The notes: generated from the letters alone by a model not told the origin. 10,822 nucleotides of DNA from Clostridiales bacterium (GCA_012521525.1 JAAYMG010000250.1:1-10822); one strand, 5' to 3'. Counted from the stretch's first letter, positions 1 through 7,230 are shown. Made by a program: numbers and translations.

Positions 1-111
1 AAGCCTATAATTGCCGGGGGCCTGATAAGCGACAAGGAAGACATCATCACCGCCCTGGCTGCCGGCGCAATAGCCATTTCGTCCACAAACCATGATGTCT
101 GGTTTATGTAA
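1..111 (+). CDS. glpP: GlpP glycerol-3-phosphate-responsive antiterminator, C-terminal fragment
   Basis: Only the last 36 codons and the TAA stop are inside the window; the 5' part lies upstream. The fragment begins KPIIAGGLISDKEDI and ends in an AGAIAISSTNHDVWFM tail. This is the final strand-helix-strand of the GlpP (glycerol uptake operon antiterminator) TIM-barrel-like fold, with its phosphate-binding AGGLI loop. GlpP of Bacillus subtilis binds glycerol-3-phosphate and then the leader RNA of glp genes, preventing early termination. Here the gene sits directly upstream of a leader with a terminator hairpin and a GlpA-like dehydrogenase, which supports the identification. The family call rests on a short stretch, so context carries part of the weight. 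Confidence 0.8.
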   Translation, partial: KPIIAGGLISDKEDIITALAAGAIAISSTNHDVWFM

Positions 112-134
112 GAGCGCCTGTTTTATATTTAATA

Positions 135-163
135 TTTACTTTTTTATAGATTTATGTTATAAT
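135..163 (+). promoter_or_regulatory. Sigma-A-type promoter for the glpA-like operon
   Basis: A -35 element TTTACT (135-140) is followed, 17 bases later, by a perfect -10 TATAAT (158-163). An extended -10 TG at 155-156 gives TGTTATAAT. It lies in a very A/T-rich stretch just after the glpP stop. Transcription should start near 170, giving an untranslated leader of about 210 bases before the first gene. This is sequence-based and has not been tested. Confidence 0.75.
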
Positions 164-199
164 TGTAACGAACAAATCATCTAACAAAGTGCGCATGTC

Positions 200-227
200 T
201 ACCTTTAGAGTTTTAGAGCAAAGGGTA
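200..227 (+). promoter_or_regulatory. Candidate antiterminator hairpin, possible GlpP target
   Basis: TACCTTT (200-206) can pair with AAAGGGTA (220-227), leaving one bulged G and a 13-base loop. The right arm of this stem uses bases that also form the left arm of the terminator at 215-254, so the two structures exclude each other. That is the layout expected for an antitermination switch. Its use by GlpP is inferred from the glpP gene immediately upstream; no GlpP-binding consensus was verified. Confidence 0.4.
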
Positions 228-259
228 AGCAGCATTGCTGTTTCCTTATGCTCTTTTTT
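215..259 (+). terminator. Leader intrinsic terminator (attenuator)
   Basis: The outer stem is AGAGCA (215-220) with TGCTCT (249-254). The inner stem is CAGC (230-233) with GCTG (237-240) around an ATT loop. Most bases between these stems also pair, with small bulges. The hairpin runs straight into six T residues (254-259), the classic Rho-independent signature. It stands between the promoter and the first gene, about 125 bases before the start codon, so it should attenuate the operon unless antitermination occurs. Confidence 0.8.
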
Positions 260-342
260 ATTTGCCCGGCAGCTATAACGGTTCTGATATGACAACCGGC
301 GGCCCATATAAACCGCTCCGGGCAGACAGTTTGCCTGAGCTT

Positions 343-365
343 TATGTACATATATGGAGTACATA
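343..365 (+). repeat. Inverted repeat just upstream of the ribosome binding site
   Basis: TATGTAC (343-349) and GTACATA (359-365) form a perfect 7-base inverted repeat with a 9-base loop, ending three bases before the GGAGG ribosome binding site at 369-373. It could be a small RNA hairpin affecting translation or a DNA operator. It is A/T-rich and short, so chance is possible. Confidence 0.3.
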
Positions 366-381
366 TACGGAGGATGAGATA

Positions 382-1821
382 ATGAAAAAAACATACGACG
401 TGGCGATCATAGGATGCGGGATAGTCGGCGCAGCCATGGCCTATGAACTCAGCAAATATGAGCTTGATGTCGTGGTCGTCGAAAAGGAAAACGACGTCTG
501 CTGCGGCGCCACAAAGGCCAACAGTGCCATAATCCACGCGGGGTTCGACCCCCTTCCCGGTACACTTATGGCAAAGCTGAATGTTATGGGCTCCAGGATG
601 GCGAAGGAAATTTCACAGGCTTTGGATGTGCCGTATAAGCAAATCGGTTCGCTCGTTCTTGCGTTCGACGAAGACGATTTGAAAACACTGGACGTCCTAT
701 ACGAAAGAGGGCTGCTAAATTCCGTTCCCGGACTGAGGCTGCTTGACAGGGATGAAGTGCTGCAAATGGAACCGGAAATCTCCCCCAACGTGGCCGGAGC
801 CCTTTGCGCGCCCACTGCGGGAATAATCAATCCCTGGGAGTACGGTATAGCTCTTGCAGAAACCGCAGTACGAAACGGAGTTGAACTGAGGTTGTCCTCA
901 GAAGTCCTTTCCATCGGGCAAGACGATGAGAACTGGAGGATCACCACAAAAAGCGGTGACGTTCACGCCAGATACATAGTAAACGCGGCAGGCGTCAACA
1001 GTGACATCATTCACAATATGACAGCCGAGCCTTCATTCAGCATCCGGCCCAGCAAGGGAGAATACTTCCTGCTCGATAAATCCGAGGGAAGCAGGGTAAA
1101 GCACGTGATCTTTCAATGTCCTTCAAAGACCACCAAAGGTGTTCTGGTATCGCCTACAGTTCACGGGAATCTGATCGTAGGGCCAAACGCGGTTCCTTCG
1201 GAAAGGTACGATGTCTCAAACACATCGGACGGTTTGGATTACGTCCGGTCTGCCGCCATGCGTTCGGTCCCTTCCATCTCCTTCAGGGACAATATCAGGA
1301 ATTTCGCAGGGATCCGCGCAAACAGCGATAACGACGACTTTATAATCGGTATTTCTGCCCCTCGTTTTCTCGACCTTGCAGGCATAAAATCTCCCGGATT
1401 GACCGCCGCTCCGGCCATTGCGGTTTACGCAGCTGAGCTTTTGCAGAATGAGGGGCTGGCTCTCAGCAGAAAATCCGACTGGATCGGAACGCGGAAAAAA
1501 GTCCGCTTTTCGGAACTTTCGGTCGAAGAAAAAAACAGGCTGATCTCGGAAAATCCGGCTTACGGCAGAGTGATCTGCAGGTGTGAAACCGTCACCGAAG
1601 GTGAGATCATCGACGCTTTGCACAGCCCGATCCCCGCCCGCTCCATTGATGGCGTAAAGCGACGTACAGGCAGCGGAATGGGACGATGCCAGGGCGGCTT
1701 CTGCGGCCCCCGCATCCTGGAGATCATGTCCCGTGAGCTGGGCATCGATCCTTCTGAGATCATTCAGGACCGCGAAGGCAGCTATATACTTACAGGCCAG
1801 ACAAAAAAGGAGAGATGTTGA
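382..1821 (+). CDS. glpA: GlpA-like FAD-dependent glycerol-3-phosphate dehydrogenase with C-terminal BFD-type [2Fe-2S] domain
   Basis: This predicted 479-residue flavoenzyme probably oxidises glycerol-3-phosphate to dihydroxyacetone phosphate. The N-terminal dinucleotide fold begins AIIGCGIVGAAMAYELSK (about residues 8-25), with the FAD-ribose acidic end of strand 2 at VVVVEKE. The body is a DAO-type domain, also shared with L-2-hydroxyglutarate oxidases. The last ~90 residues carry a BFD-like [2Fe-2S] site with C399, C401, C436 and C441 (ICRCET and GRCQGGFC). An upstream in-frame ATG at 235 was rejected because it lies inside the leader terminator. The ATG at 382 has GGAGG at 369-373 with good spacing. 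The TGA stop directly abuts the next gene's ATG, so the two are probably translationally coupled. GlpP control is likely. Substrate is inferred from family and context; L-2-hydroxyglutarate or another 2-hydroxyacid is the main alternative. Confidence 0.8.
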   Translation: MKKTYDVAIIGCGIVGAAMAYELSKYELDVVVVEKENDVCCGATKANSAIIHAGFDPLPGTLMAKLNVMGSRMAKEISQALDVPYKQIGSLVLAFDEDDLKTLDVLYERGLLNSVPGLRLLDRDEVLQMEPEISPNVAGALCAPTAGIINPWEYGIALAETAVRNGVELRLSSEVLSIGQDDENWRITTKSGDVHARYIVNAAGVNSDIIHNMTAEPSFSIRPSKGEYFLLDKSEGSRVKHVIFQCPSKTTKGVLVSPTVHGNLIVGPNAVPSERYDVSNTSDGLDYVRSAAMRSVPSISFRDNIRNFAGIRANSDNDDFIIGISAPRFLDLAGIKSPGLTAAPAIAVYAAELLQNEGLALSRKSDWIGTRKKVRFSELSVEEKNRLISENPAYGRVICRCETVTEGEIIDALHSPIPARSIDGVKRRTGSGMGRCQGGFCGPRILEIMSRELGIDPSEIIQDREGSYILTGQTKKERC

Positions 1822-3270
1822 ATGCATGACCTAATTGTGATCGGCGGAGGTCCCGCAGGACTGGCAGCGGCATTAAGCGCCTGGGAAAACGGTATAAGAG
1901 ATATAGTCATAGTTGAGCGGGACAAGGAACTGGGTGGGATACTGAATCAATGTATCCACAACGGTTTTGGACTACACTATTTTAAAGAAGAGCTGACAGG
2001 TCCCGAATATGCTTCCCGGTTTATTGATATGCTTAATGACACTTCTGTAAAAGTCAAGCTTGATACCATGGTACTGGAGCTTACACCTGACAAAGAGTTA
2101 CATATCGTTAGTTCTGCGTCAGGGTATGAGATCCTGAAAGCGAAAGCCGTTATTCTCGCCATGGGCTGCAGGGAGCGTACACGAGGAGCCATCGGGATCC
2201 CCGGAACACGTCCTTCGGGCATCTTTACTGCCGGCGCGGCACAGCGCTATGTCAACATGGAGGGTTACCTTGTCGGCAAGAAGGTCGTCATCCTGGGTTC
2301 GGGAGATATCGGCCTGATAATGGCACGACGCCTGACACTCGAAGGAGCTGAAGTCCTGGCATGCGTAGAGATCATGCCCTATCCCGGAGGACTTACCCGA
2401 AACATCGTGCAGTGCCTGCAGGACTTCAACATTCCGCTATACCTGTCCCATACGATAACGAAAATACACGGTTCTCCCCGGGTCGAAGGTGTGACGATAG
2501 CAAAAGTTGACGGGCAGCGCAAACCTGTTCCCGGTACGGAGCAGTACCTGGAATGTGATACTGTCCTGCTTTCCGTCGGTTTGATCCCGGAAAACGAGCT
2601 TTCCAGGAAGGCAGGGATCGAGATCGACAGACGTACCGGGGGGCCAGTCGTTTATGAAAACCTCGAGACAAGCGTAGAAGGGATATTCGCCTGCGGAAAC
2701 GTGGTGCACGTCCATGACCTGGTCGACTATGTGACAAACGAAAGCCTGAAAGCGGGCAAGTCCGCTGCCGAATATATACTTAACTTCAATGATCCGACCG
2801 GCAACTCAGTTTCGCCCGAACACTCGGATATATCAGATATCCGGCTTGTAAACGGGGTCGGGGTTTCTTACACGGTGCCGCAACTGATAAGGATACCAAA
2901 GAACCTGATGGTAAATAGCAGTTTGAGTATTAGCGATCCTGATATTGAATTATCAGATCAGTTGCAGGATGTTGAAGTTTTTTTCCGGGTAAACCGCAAA
3001 TTTGGCAGGAGCCGCATCGGTGTGAGTTTGGCCGGCAATGAGCTGGCGCGATTCAGGAGGGAAAGACTCGCGCCGGGTGAGATGGAAAAAATCCGGCTTC
3101 CAAAGAGCTTGCTTATGAAATGCCTGCAATTGGGCCTTTCCGAGATCGAAATATATGCTGTTGATGAAATGACCGGTCAGGCATCTGCAGATAACGCAAA
3201 CGAAACCAAAATAACCGCGGTTTCCCAGGACAGTGCCCGCCGGATCCAAATCATCAGACAGGATCGCTAA
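1822..3270 (+). CDS. GlpB/HcnB-like NAD(P)/FAD-dependent oxidoreductase subunit
   Basis: This 482-residue protein has two nucleotide-binding folds. The first, LIVIGGGPAGLAAALSA (residues 4-20), binds FAD. The second, VVILGSGDIGLIMARR (G159, G161, G164), should bind NAD(P) or a second nucleotide. Conserved subfamily signatures are LGGILNQCIHNGFG, AMGCRERTRGA, and a C-terminal GIFACGN flavin motif near residue 290. About 140 residues follow the core (from roughly 340), forming a less conserved, beta-rich-looking extension of unknown role. The start abuts the previous stop, with AAAGGAGAG upstream at about 1806-1814. In related anaerobes this protein follows the BFD-fused GlpA and precedes a DUF1667 protein, so the three probably form one complex. 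It likely passes electrons from the GlpA flavin to a pyridine nucleotide or another carrier; no membrane anchor (GlpC) is present. Confidence 0.75.
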   Translation: MHDLIVIGGGPAGLAAALSAWENGIRDIVIVERDKELGGILNQCIHNGFGLHYFKEELTGPEYASRFIDMLNDTSVKVKLDTMVLELTPDKELHIVSSASGYEILKAKAVILAMGCRERTRGAIGIPGTRPSGIFTAGAAQRYVNMEGYLVGKKVVILGSGDIGLIMARRLTLEGAEVLACVEIMPYPGGLTRNIVQCLQDFNIPLYLSHTITKIHGSPRVEGVTIAKVDGQRKPVPGTEQYLECDTVLLSVGLIPENELSRKAGIEIDRRTGGPVVYENLETSVEGIFACGNVVHVHDLVDYVTNESLKAGKSAAEYILNFNDPTGNSVSPEHSDISDIRLVNGVGVSYTVPQLIRIPKNLMVNSSLSISDPDIELSDQLQDVEVFFRVNRKFGRSRIGVSLAGNELARFRRERLAPGEMEKIRLPKSLLMKCLQLGLSEIEIYAVDEMTGQASADNANETKITAVSQDSARRIQIIRQDR

Positions 3271-3285
3271 AGTCTCATCTGCAGC

Positions 3286-3292
3286 AGGAGGT
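3286..3292 (+). promoter_or_regulatory. Strong ribosome binding site of the DUF1667 gene
   Basis: AGGAGGT lies five bases before the ATG at 3298. It is a near-perfect Shine-Dalgarno sequence and fixes the start of this small gene, which begins 27 bases after the previous stop. Confidence 0.75.
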
Positions 3293-3297
3293 AGCAT

Positions 3298-3651
3298 ATG
3301 ACCGAACTGATATGCATCGTATGTCCCAGGGGCTGCCACCTTCAGGTGGACCCGGAGAACGGCTGCCGTGTCCGGGGCAATCAATGTCCCCGCGGAGAAA
3401 CATATGGCCGTGACGAGTTAATAAACCCGACGCGCATGATAACCTCTACCGTGAGAATAAAGGGGGCTATGTACCCCCGGTGTCCAGTGAAAACAAGTGC
3501 ACCTATCCCAAAGCACCTTATATCTGAAGCAATGAAGGCTCTGGACGGTATAACTCTCAATGCCCCGGTAAAATGCGGACAAGTCGTGGTAGAGAATGTA
3601 TGCGGTACGGGTGTCAGCTTCATAACCACCCGTGATATGCAGCAATTGTAA
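3298..3651 (+). CDS. DUF1667 cysteine-rich protein of the GlpA-like dehydrogenase complex
   Basis: This is a 117-residue cytoplasmic protein with a cysteine-rich N-terminus: C6, C9, C13 (CIVCPRGC), then C23 and C30 (GCRVRGNQCPRGE). Motif spacing and following text (NPTRMITSTVRI, then PRCPVKTSAPIPK) match DUF1667. That family occurs with GlpA/GlpB-like flavoproteins in anaerobes. The cysteines resemble a metal- or FeS-binding site, and the protein may be a small electron-transfer or assembly subunit taking the place of the membrane FeS subunit GlpC. Biochemical function is not established. It is the last gene of the operon: no further start follows before the hairpins at 3676-3778. Confidence 0.8.
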   Translation: MTELICIVCPRGCHLQVDPENGCRVRGNQCPRGETYGRDELINPTRMITSTVRIKGAMYPRCPVKTSAPIPKHLISEAMKALDGITLNAPVKCGQVVVENVCGTGVSFITTRDMQQL

Positions 3652-3675
3652 AAAACTGTCAGAAAGATGACCCAA

Positions 3676-3697
3676 GCCTTTGGGCAGGGGCCCAGGC
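3676..3697 (+). terminator. GC-rich hairpin after the glp-like operon
   Basis: GCCT-TT-GGGC (3676-3685) pairs with GCCCAGGC (3690-3697), with two bulged T residues and an AGGG loop. It begins 25 bases after the DUF1667 stop. No T-run follows, so it is not a standard intrinsic terminator. It may protect the 3' end or assist the hairpin downstream. Confidence 0.4.
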
Positions 3698-3722
3698 AAC
3701 CATGCATTGATAGACTGATCAT

Positions 3723-3778
3723 ATGAAAACAACACTGCTTCTTGCCATAAAAAAATGGCAAGAAGCTATTGTTTTCAT
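3723..3778. terminator. Long near-perfect inverted repeat, probable operon boundary terminator
   Basis: The inner arms GCTTCTTGCCAT (3737-3748) and ATGGCAAGAAGC (3755-3766) are perfectly complementary around an AAAAAA loop. The outer arms ATGAAAACAA (3723-3732) and TTGTTTTCAT (3769-3778) are also perfect. They are separated from the inner arms only by CACT and TA, giving 22 base pairs in total. The T-rich segment TATTGTTTTC follows the inner stem, so it can act as a terminator for the upstream operon; the structure is nearly symmetric on both strands. Confidence 0.6.
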
Positions 3779-3796
3779 GAAAACCAATGAAAACTA

Positions 3797-3825
3797 TTGA
3801 ATGGCCATTTATATTGTGATAAAAT
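3797..3825 (+). promoter_or_regulatory. Sigma-A-type promoter for the flavoprotein/ACP/butyrate kinase cluster
   Basis: TTGAAT (3797-3802) is followed after 17 bases by TAAAAT (3820-3825), with an extended -10 TG at 3817-3818. The start of transcription should lie near 3832, leaving a leader of about 50 bases before the ATG at 3881. The leader contains two exact copies of TGTTATGA (3847-3854 and 3861-3868). Confidence 0.7.
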
Positions 3826-3869
3826 CAGTTTAGATATGGGCTTTAATGTTATGAATTTTCTGTTATGAC

Positions 3870-3874
3870 GGAGG
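3870..3874 (+). promoter_or_regulatory. Ribosome binding site deciding the flavoprotein start
   Basis: GGAGG at 3870-3874 is followed immediately by an in-frame ATG at 3875, which is too close to be used. The next in-frame ATG at 3881 has a six-base spacer and is therefore the likely start, shortening the protein by two residues. Confidence 0.75.
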
Positions 3875-3880
3875 ATGTTT

Positions 3881-5344
3881 ATGAAGAGATATGAGTGCGA
3901 TATCGCCGTTATCGCAGCCGGGCCAGCCGGTCTAGCCGCGGCCATCACCGCTGCCGAAAAAGGTGCGAATGTTATAGTTCTGGAAAAATCAAACACTACG
4001 GGCGGTGCCGCGAACATGGGAATGGGACCGCTGGGTGTCGAAACCGAAATACAGCGGGACAACCTGATCAGCATCACAAAGGAAGAAGCCTTCCGCAAAT
4101 TTATGGACTATACGCACTGGCGCACAGATGCCCGTCTGGTCCGCGAGTATATCTGGAAATCGGCCGATACTATAAAATGGCTCCAGGATATGGGTGTTGA
4201 GTTCCTCGGCGCATACCGTTATTTTCCACAGTCTGAAGCCACCTGGCACATCGTGAAATCCGAGTCGGGAATGGGCCCGAGAGCCGCTTCGGCAATGATG
4301 AAAGTCATGACGAACCGGGCAAAGGAACTCGGAGTAGAGATCCTTCTTGAAACACCCGCAAAAAGGCTTGAAAAGAACGAGGAAGGGCGCATCGTCGGAG
4401 TCCATGCGGTGGATAAGAACGGCGAGGAAGTCTATGTCGACTGCTGTGCGGCAGTTATCGCTACGGGCGGTTTCGGCGACAACCCGGAGATGATAAAAGA
4501 ATATACCCAATATGAATGGGGAAAGAACATGTTCTCATTCCGCATCCCGGGGATCGTTGGTGACGGGATCAGGATGGCCTGGGAAGCCGGAGCAGCCCGC
4601 ACGGAAATGAACATGGAAGTTTCATACCACACTCCGTCGACGATCGAATACTCCTGCCTCACCCGCGTCCACATGCAGCCGAACCTCGTGGTCAACCTGC
4701 AGGGCGAACGTTTCATGAACGAAGAGATCATGGCAAATACGACTTTTTGCTCAAATGCGTTAGCCGCCCAGAAAAACGGAGTCGCCTTCTCGATAATCGA
4801 CGACAGCATAAAGCAATACTTCCGCCGCAACGGCCTGCACACCGTAAGTCTCGTCAACCCCAATGCCTCAGCCAGGGACTATGACAAAGACGTAAAACTC
4901 GCGATCGAAAAGGGAGATCCGTATTTCTTCGTGGCCGATTCATTGGAAGAGCTTGCGGATAAAATGGGAGTGGACAAGGAAAACTTCCTCAGGACGGTAG
5001 AAGAGTATAACAGGTATTGCGAAACCAGGGACGAACTGTTCTGCAAGAACCATCGCTACATGCAGCCCCTTGTCGGGCCCAAATTCTATGCCCTCCAGAT
5101 CTGCCCGGGCGGATACGGCACTCTTGGCGGCATCAAAATAAACTACAAAACCGAAGTAGTCAACGCTGATTATGCGCCGATCCCGGGTCTCTATGGAGCC
5201 GGAACCGACGTCTGCTCAATATACGGTGACTCGTATGTGTTCATCCTCCCGGGCAACACGATGGGATTTGCCCTCAATTCGGGAAGGATAGCAGGCGAGA
5301 ATGCAGTCTCATACGTAGCCGGACTGTTCAGCGAAGAAGAATGA
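3881..5344 (+). CDS. FAD-dependent oxidoreductase, fumarate reductase/succinate dehydrogenase flavoprotein-like (FAD_binding_2)
   Basis: This 487-residue protein has no signal peptide, haem motif or FMN-binding domain, so it should be a soluble cytoplasmic flavoenzyme. FAD binding is shown by IAVIAAGPAGLAAAITAAEKG (the first glycine of GxGxxG is alanine), VIVLEKSNTTGG, AAVIATGGFGDNP, and a C-terminal IPGLYGAG with GFALNSGRIAGENA. The middle has GERFMNEE, shared with flavocytochrome c-type reductases. The classical catalytic residues appear absent. The arginine after FMNE falls in EIMANTTFCS, the HTMGG histidine is replaced in YGTLGG, and the late ANRLGG arginine region reads GNTMGF. Fumarate reduction is therefore unlikely; another unsaturated or keto substrate is plausible. 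It is first in its operon, upstream of an FeS/GltD-like electron donor that may reduce it. Fold is certain, substrate unknown. Confidence 0.8.
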   Translation: MKRYECDIAVIAAGPAGLAAAITAAEKGANVIVLEKSNTTGGAANMGMGPLGVETEIQRDNLISITKEEAFRKFMDYTHWRTDARLVREYIWKSADTIKWLQDMGVEFLGAYRYFPQSEATWHIVKSESGMGPRAASAMMKVMTNRAKELGVEILLETPAKRLEKNEEGRIVGVHAVDKNGEEVYVDCCAAVIATGGFGDNPEMIKEYTQYEWGKNMFSFRIPGIVGDGIRMAWEAGAARTEMNMEVSYHTPSTIEYSCLTRVHMQPNLVVNLQGERFMNEEIMANTTFCSNALAAQKNGVAFSIIDDSIKQYFRRNGLHTVSLVNPNASARDYDKDVKLAIEKGDPYFFVADSLEELADKMGVDKENFLRTVEEYNRYCETRDELFCKNHRYMQPLVGPKFYALQICPGGYGTLGGIKINYKTEVVNADYAPIPGLYGAGTDVCSIYGDSYVFILPGNTMGFALNSGRIAGENAVSYVAGLFSEEE

Positions 5345-5385
5345 TATATGGCTACATTTCAAATCGACAGCAGGGATAAGTGTTA

Positions 5386-7230
5386 ATGATAAAGATCACT
5401 ATCGATAATAAGATCATAGCCGCAAAAGAAGGCCAGTCGGTCCTGTCCGCCGCTCTGGAAGCAGGAGTATATATCCCCCATCTCTGCCATCACCCTTCAC
5501 TTCCCGACATCGGGGAGTGCAAGCTCTGCATAGTCGAGATAGAGGGCAGGGATGGCATACATACATCCTGTACTACCCCCGCAGAAGACGGGATGGTCAT
5601 CCGGACCCGCAGCGAGCGCATCGACAGCCTGAGAAAACTATCCATGGAACTGATGCTCGCAGGCCATCCTTCCGAATGTACTGCCTGCCCGAAATACGGC
5701 CAATGCGAATTCCAGTCCCTTATACAATACATCGGCGTCAGCGACACAAGGCTTCGCAAAGTTCCCTCAAACAACCTTTACACGGAAGAAAACCCGCTCT
5801 TCGTAAGGGACCTGGGCCGCTGTGTCCTCTGCGGGCGCTGCGTAAGGGCATGCGAAGACGTGCGCGGAGTCGGCGTCCTCGGATTCAAAACCAGAGACGG
5901 CCGAACTGAAATTTCGATCCGAAACGGAGGGCTTCTTGCCGACGGTGACTGCAGGTTCTGCGGGGCGTGCGTGGAGGTGTGCCCGACCGGCGCACTTCAT
6001 GACAAAAACGAGCTTCTCAGAAGCTACGGTACTAAAGAGTCCGCATTGGTCCCATGTCGGAGCAAATGCCCGGCACATACCGATGTTCCAAGATATGTCG
6101 CATATGTCCGTGAAGGCGACTTCTCCGAAGCCCTCGCGGTAATTCGCGAAAAGGCACCGTTTCCCCATACTCTCAGCCTTGTATGCATGCGTTTTTGCGA
6201 AGACGCATGCCGCCGCGGATGTGTCAACGAAGCGATAAGCATCCGGGATATCAAACGCATTGCCGCGGAAAACGGGACCGATCTGTGGAAGTCGAGAGCA
6301 AAATCTTCCCCTTCCACCGGCAGGAAAGTATCCGTCATCGGCTCGGGACCGGCAGGATTAACGGCCGCGTACTACCTGGCACGCAAAGGCCACACCGTGG
6401 ACGTATATGAAAAACTTCCCAAAGCCGGCGGTATGCTCAGATATGGGATACCGGGCTATCGCCTTCCGGAAGAGGTGTTTGAGAGCGAGATCGAAGACAT
6501 ACTTCAGGCCGGTGTCAGGCTTCATGTAAACAGCCCGAAAACCCCGCAGGAGCTGCTCAATGAAGGAACAGATGCTGTACTTGTGGCTGTAGGCGCGCAT
6601 AAGGGGATCAGGCTCCCCATTGAAGGGAACGATCTCCCAAATACATATACCGCAGTTGAATATCTGCGCAATGCTGCCCTCGGAAGTATAACCGGGCTTG
6701 GCGACAGCGTACTCATACTTGGCGGTGGAAACGTCGCTTTTGACGTTGCAGGTGTCGCTCACAGAAACGGTATAAAGCGAATAATGATGGCATGCCTGGA
6801 GCCCAGGGACGCTATGACGGCAGGCAAAGAGGAAATCGAAGAGGGGCTCGGATACGGCCTTGAATTATATAACGGCAAGACATTTTTGAGAGTAGTCCAA
6901 AACGAAGAAGGTAAACTCTCCGTCTTGTGTCGTGATGTGGCAGAGCTCTCGGTCGATGATTCGGGCAGGATGAATATAGTGCCCGTTCCGGATTCTGACC
7001 AATGGCTGACCGCAGACAGCGTTATCTTCGCAGTGGGACAAAAGCCTGAGCTGGAAGGCTTCGAACTGGAGCAGAACAGAGGTCTGCTGGTCGTAAACGG
7101 CCATAGGTCATCTGTCGAAAAAGTTTTTGCCTGCGGAGACTCCGTTACCGGTACCTTGTCTATTATCCATGCCATCGCTTCCGGCAGGGAGGCGGCTTCC
7201 GCCATAGATCTTTCTCGGCGGGGATGGTGA
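5386..7230 (+). CDS. NuoG-like FeS region fused to a GltD/NfnB-like NAD(P)H oxidoreductase, frameshifted near the C-terminus
   Basis: The uninterrupted frame encodes 614 residues. In order: a [2Fe-2S] domain (C34, C45, C48, C62); a His-Cys3 site as in NuoG/FeFe-hydrogenase (H94, C98, C101, C107); two ferredoxin [4Fe-4S] motifs (C146/149/152/156 and C189/192/195/199); a GltD N-terminal FeS domain (C224, C228, C267, C271, C275); then FAD (GSGPAG, 319-324) and NAD(P) (GGGNVA, 446-451) folds ending FACGDS at 581-586. The hydrogenase H-cluster domain is absent. This is expected to move electrons between NAD(P)H and FeS carriers, probably for the flavoprotein upstream. ATG 5386 is chosen over GTG 5380 because AGGGAT (5372-5377) is properly spaced only for ATG. 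The frame ends early at TGA 7228-7230; a family-like tail continues one frame over to 7444. Confidence 0.8.
   Translation: MIKITIDNKIIAAKEGQSVLSAALEAGVYIPHLCHHPSLPDIGECKLCIVEIEGRDGIHTSCTTPAEDGMVIRTRSERIDSLRKLSMELMLAGHPSECTACPKYGQCEFQSLIQYIGVSDTRLRKVPSNNLYTEENPLFVRDLGRCVLCGRCVRACEDVRGVGVLGFKTRDGRTEISIRNGGLLADGDCRFCGACVEVCPTGALHDKNELLRSYGTKESALVPCRSKCPAHTDVPRYVAYVREGDFSEALAVIREKAPFPHTLSLVCMRFCEDACRRGCVNEAISIRDIKRIAAENGTDLWKSRAKSSPSTGRKVSVIGSGPAGLTAAYYLARKGHTVDVYEKLPKAGGMLRYGIPGYRLPEEVFESEIEDILQAGVRLHVNSPKTPQELLNEGTDAVLVAVGAHKGIRLPIEGNDLPNTYTAVEYLRNAALGSITGLGDSVLILGGGNVAFDVAGVAHRNGIKRIMMACLEPRDAMTAGKEEIEEGLGYGLELYNGKTFLRVVQNEEGKLSVLCRDVAELSVDDSGRMNIVPVPDSDQWLTADSVIFAVGQKPELEGFELEQNRGLLVVNGHRSSVEKVFACGDSVTGTLSIIHAIASGREAASAIDLSRRGW

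Noticed and set aside
235..381. Upstream in-frame extension of the GlpA-like gene to an ATG at 235
   Set aside because: It begins inside the terminator hairpin, has no ribosome binding site, and adds residues that do not fit the family; ATG 382 has GGAGG and starts directly before the FAD fold.
1216..1827. 203-codon open frame on the minus strand
   Set aside because: It lies opposite the BFD and FAD domains of the GlpA-like gene, shows no recognisable motif and no start signal; it is a shadow of the real gene.
3989..4510. 173-codon open frame on the minus strand
   Set aside because: It is antisense to conserved flavoprotein motifs and has no recognisable domain.
7207..7218. Confident call of programmed +1 frameshifting
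   Set aside because: Only the CTT-T string resembles the prfB site; the in-frame stop is five codons away and no stimulatory element is evident. It is kept as a possibility only.
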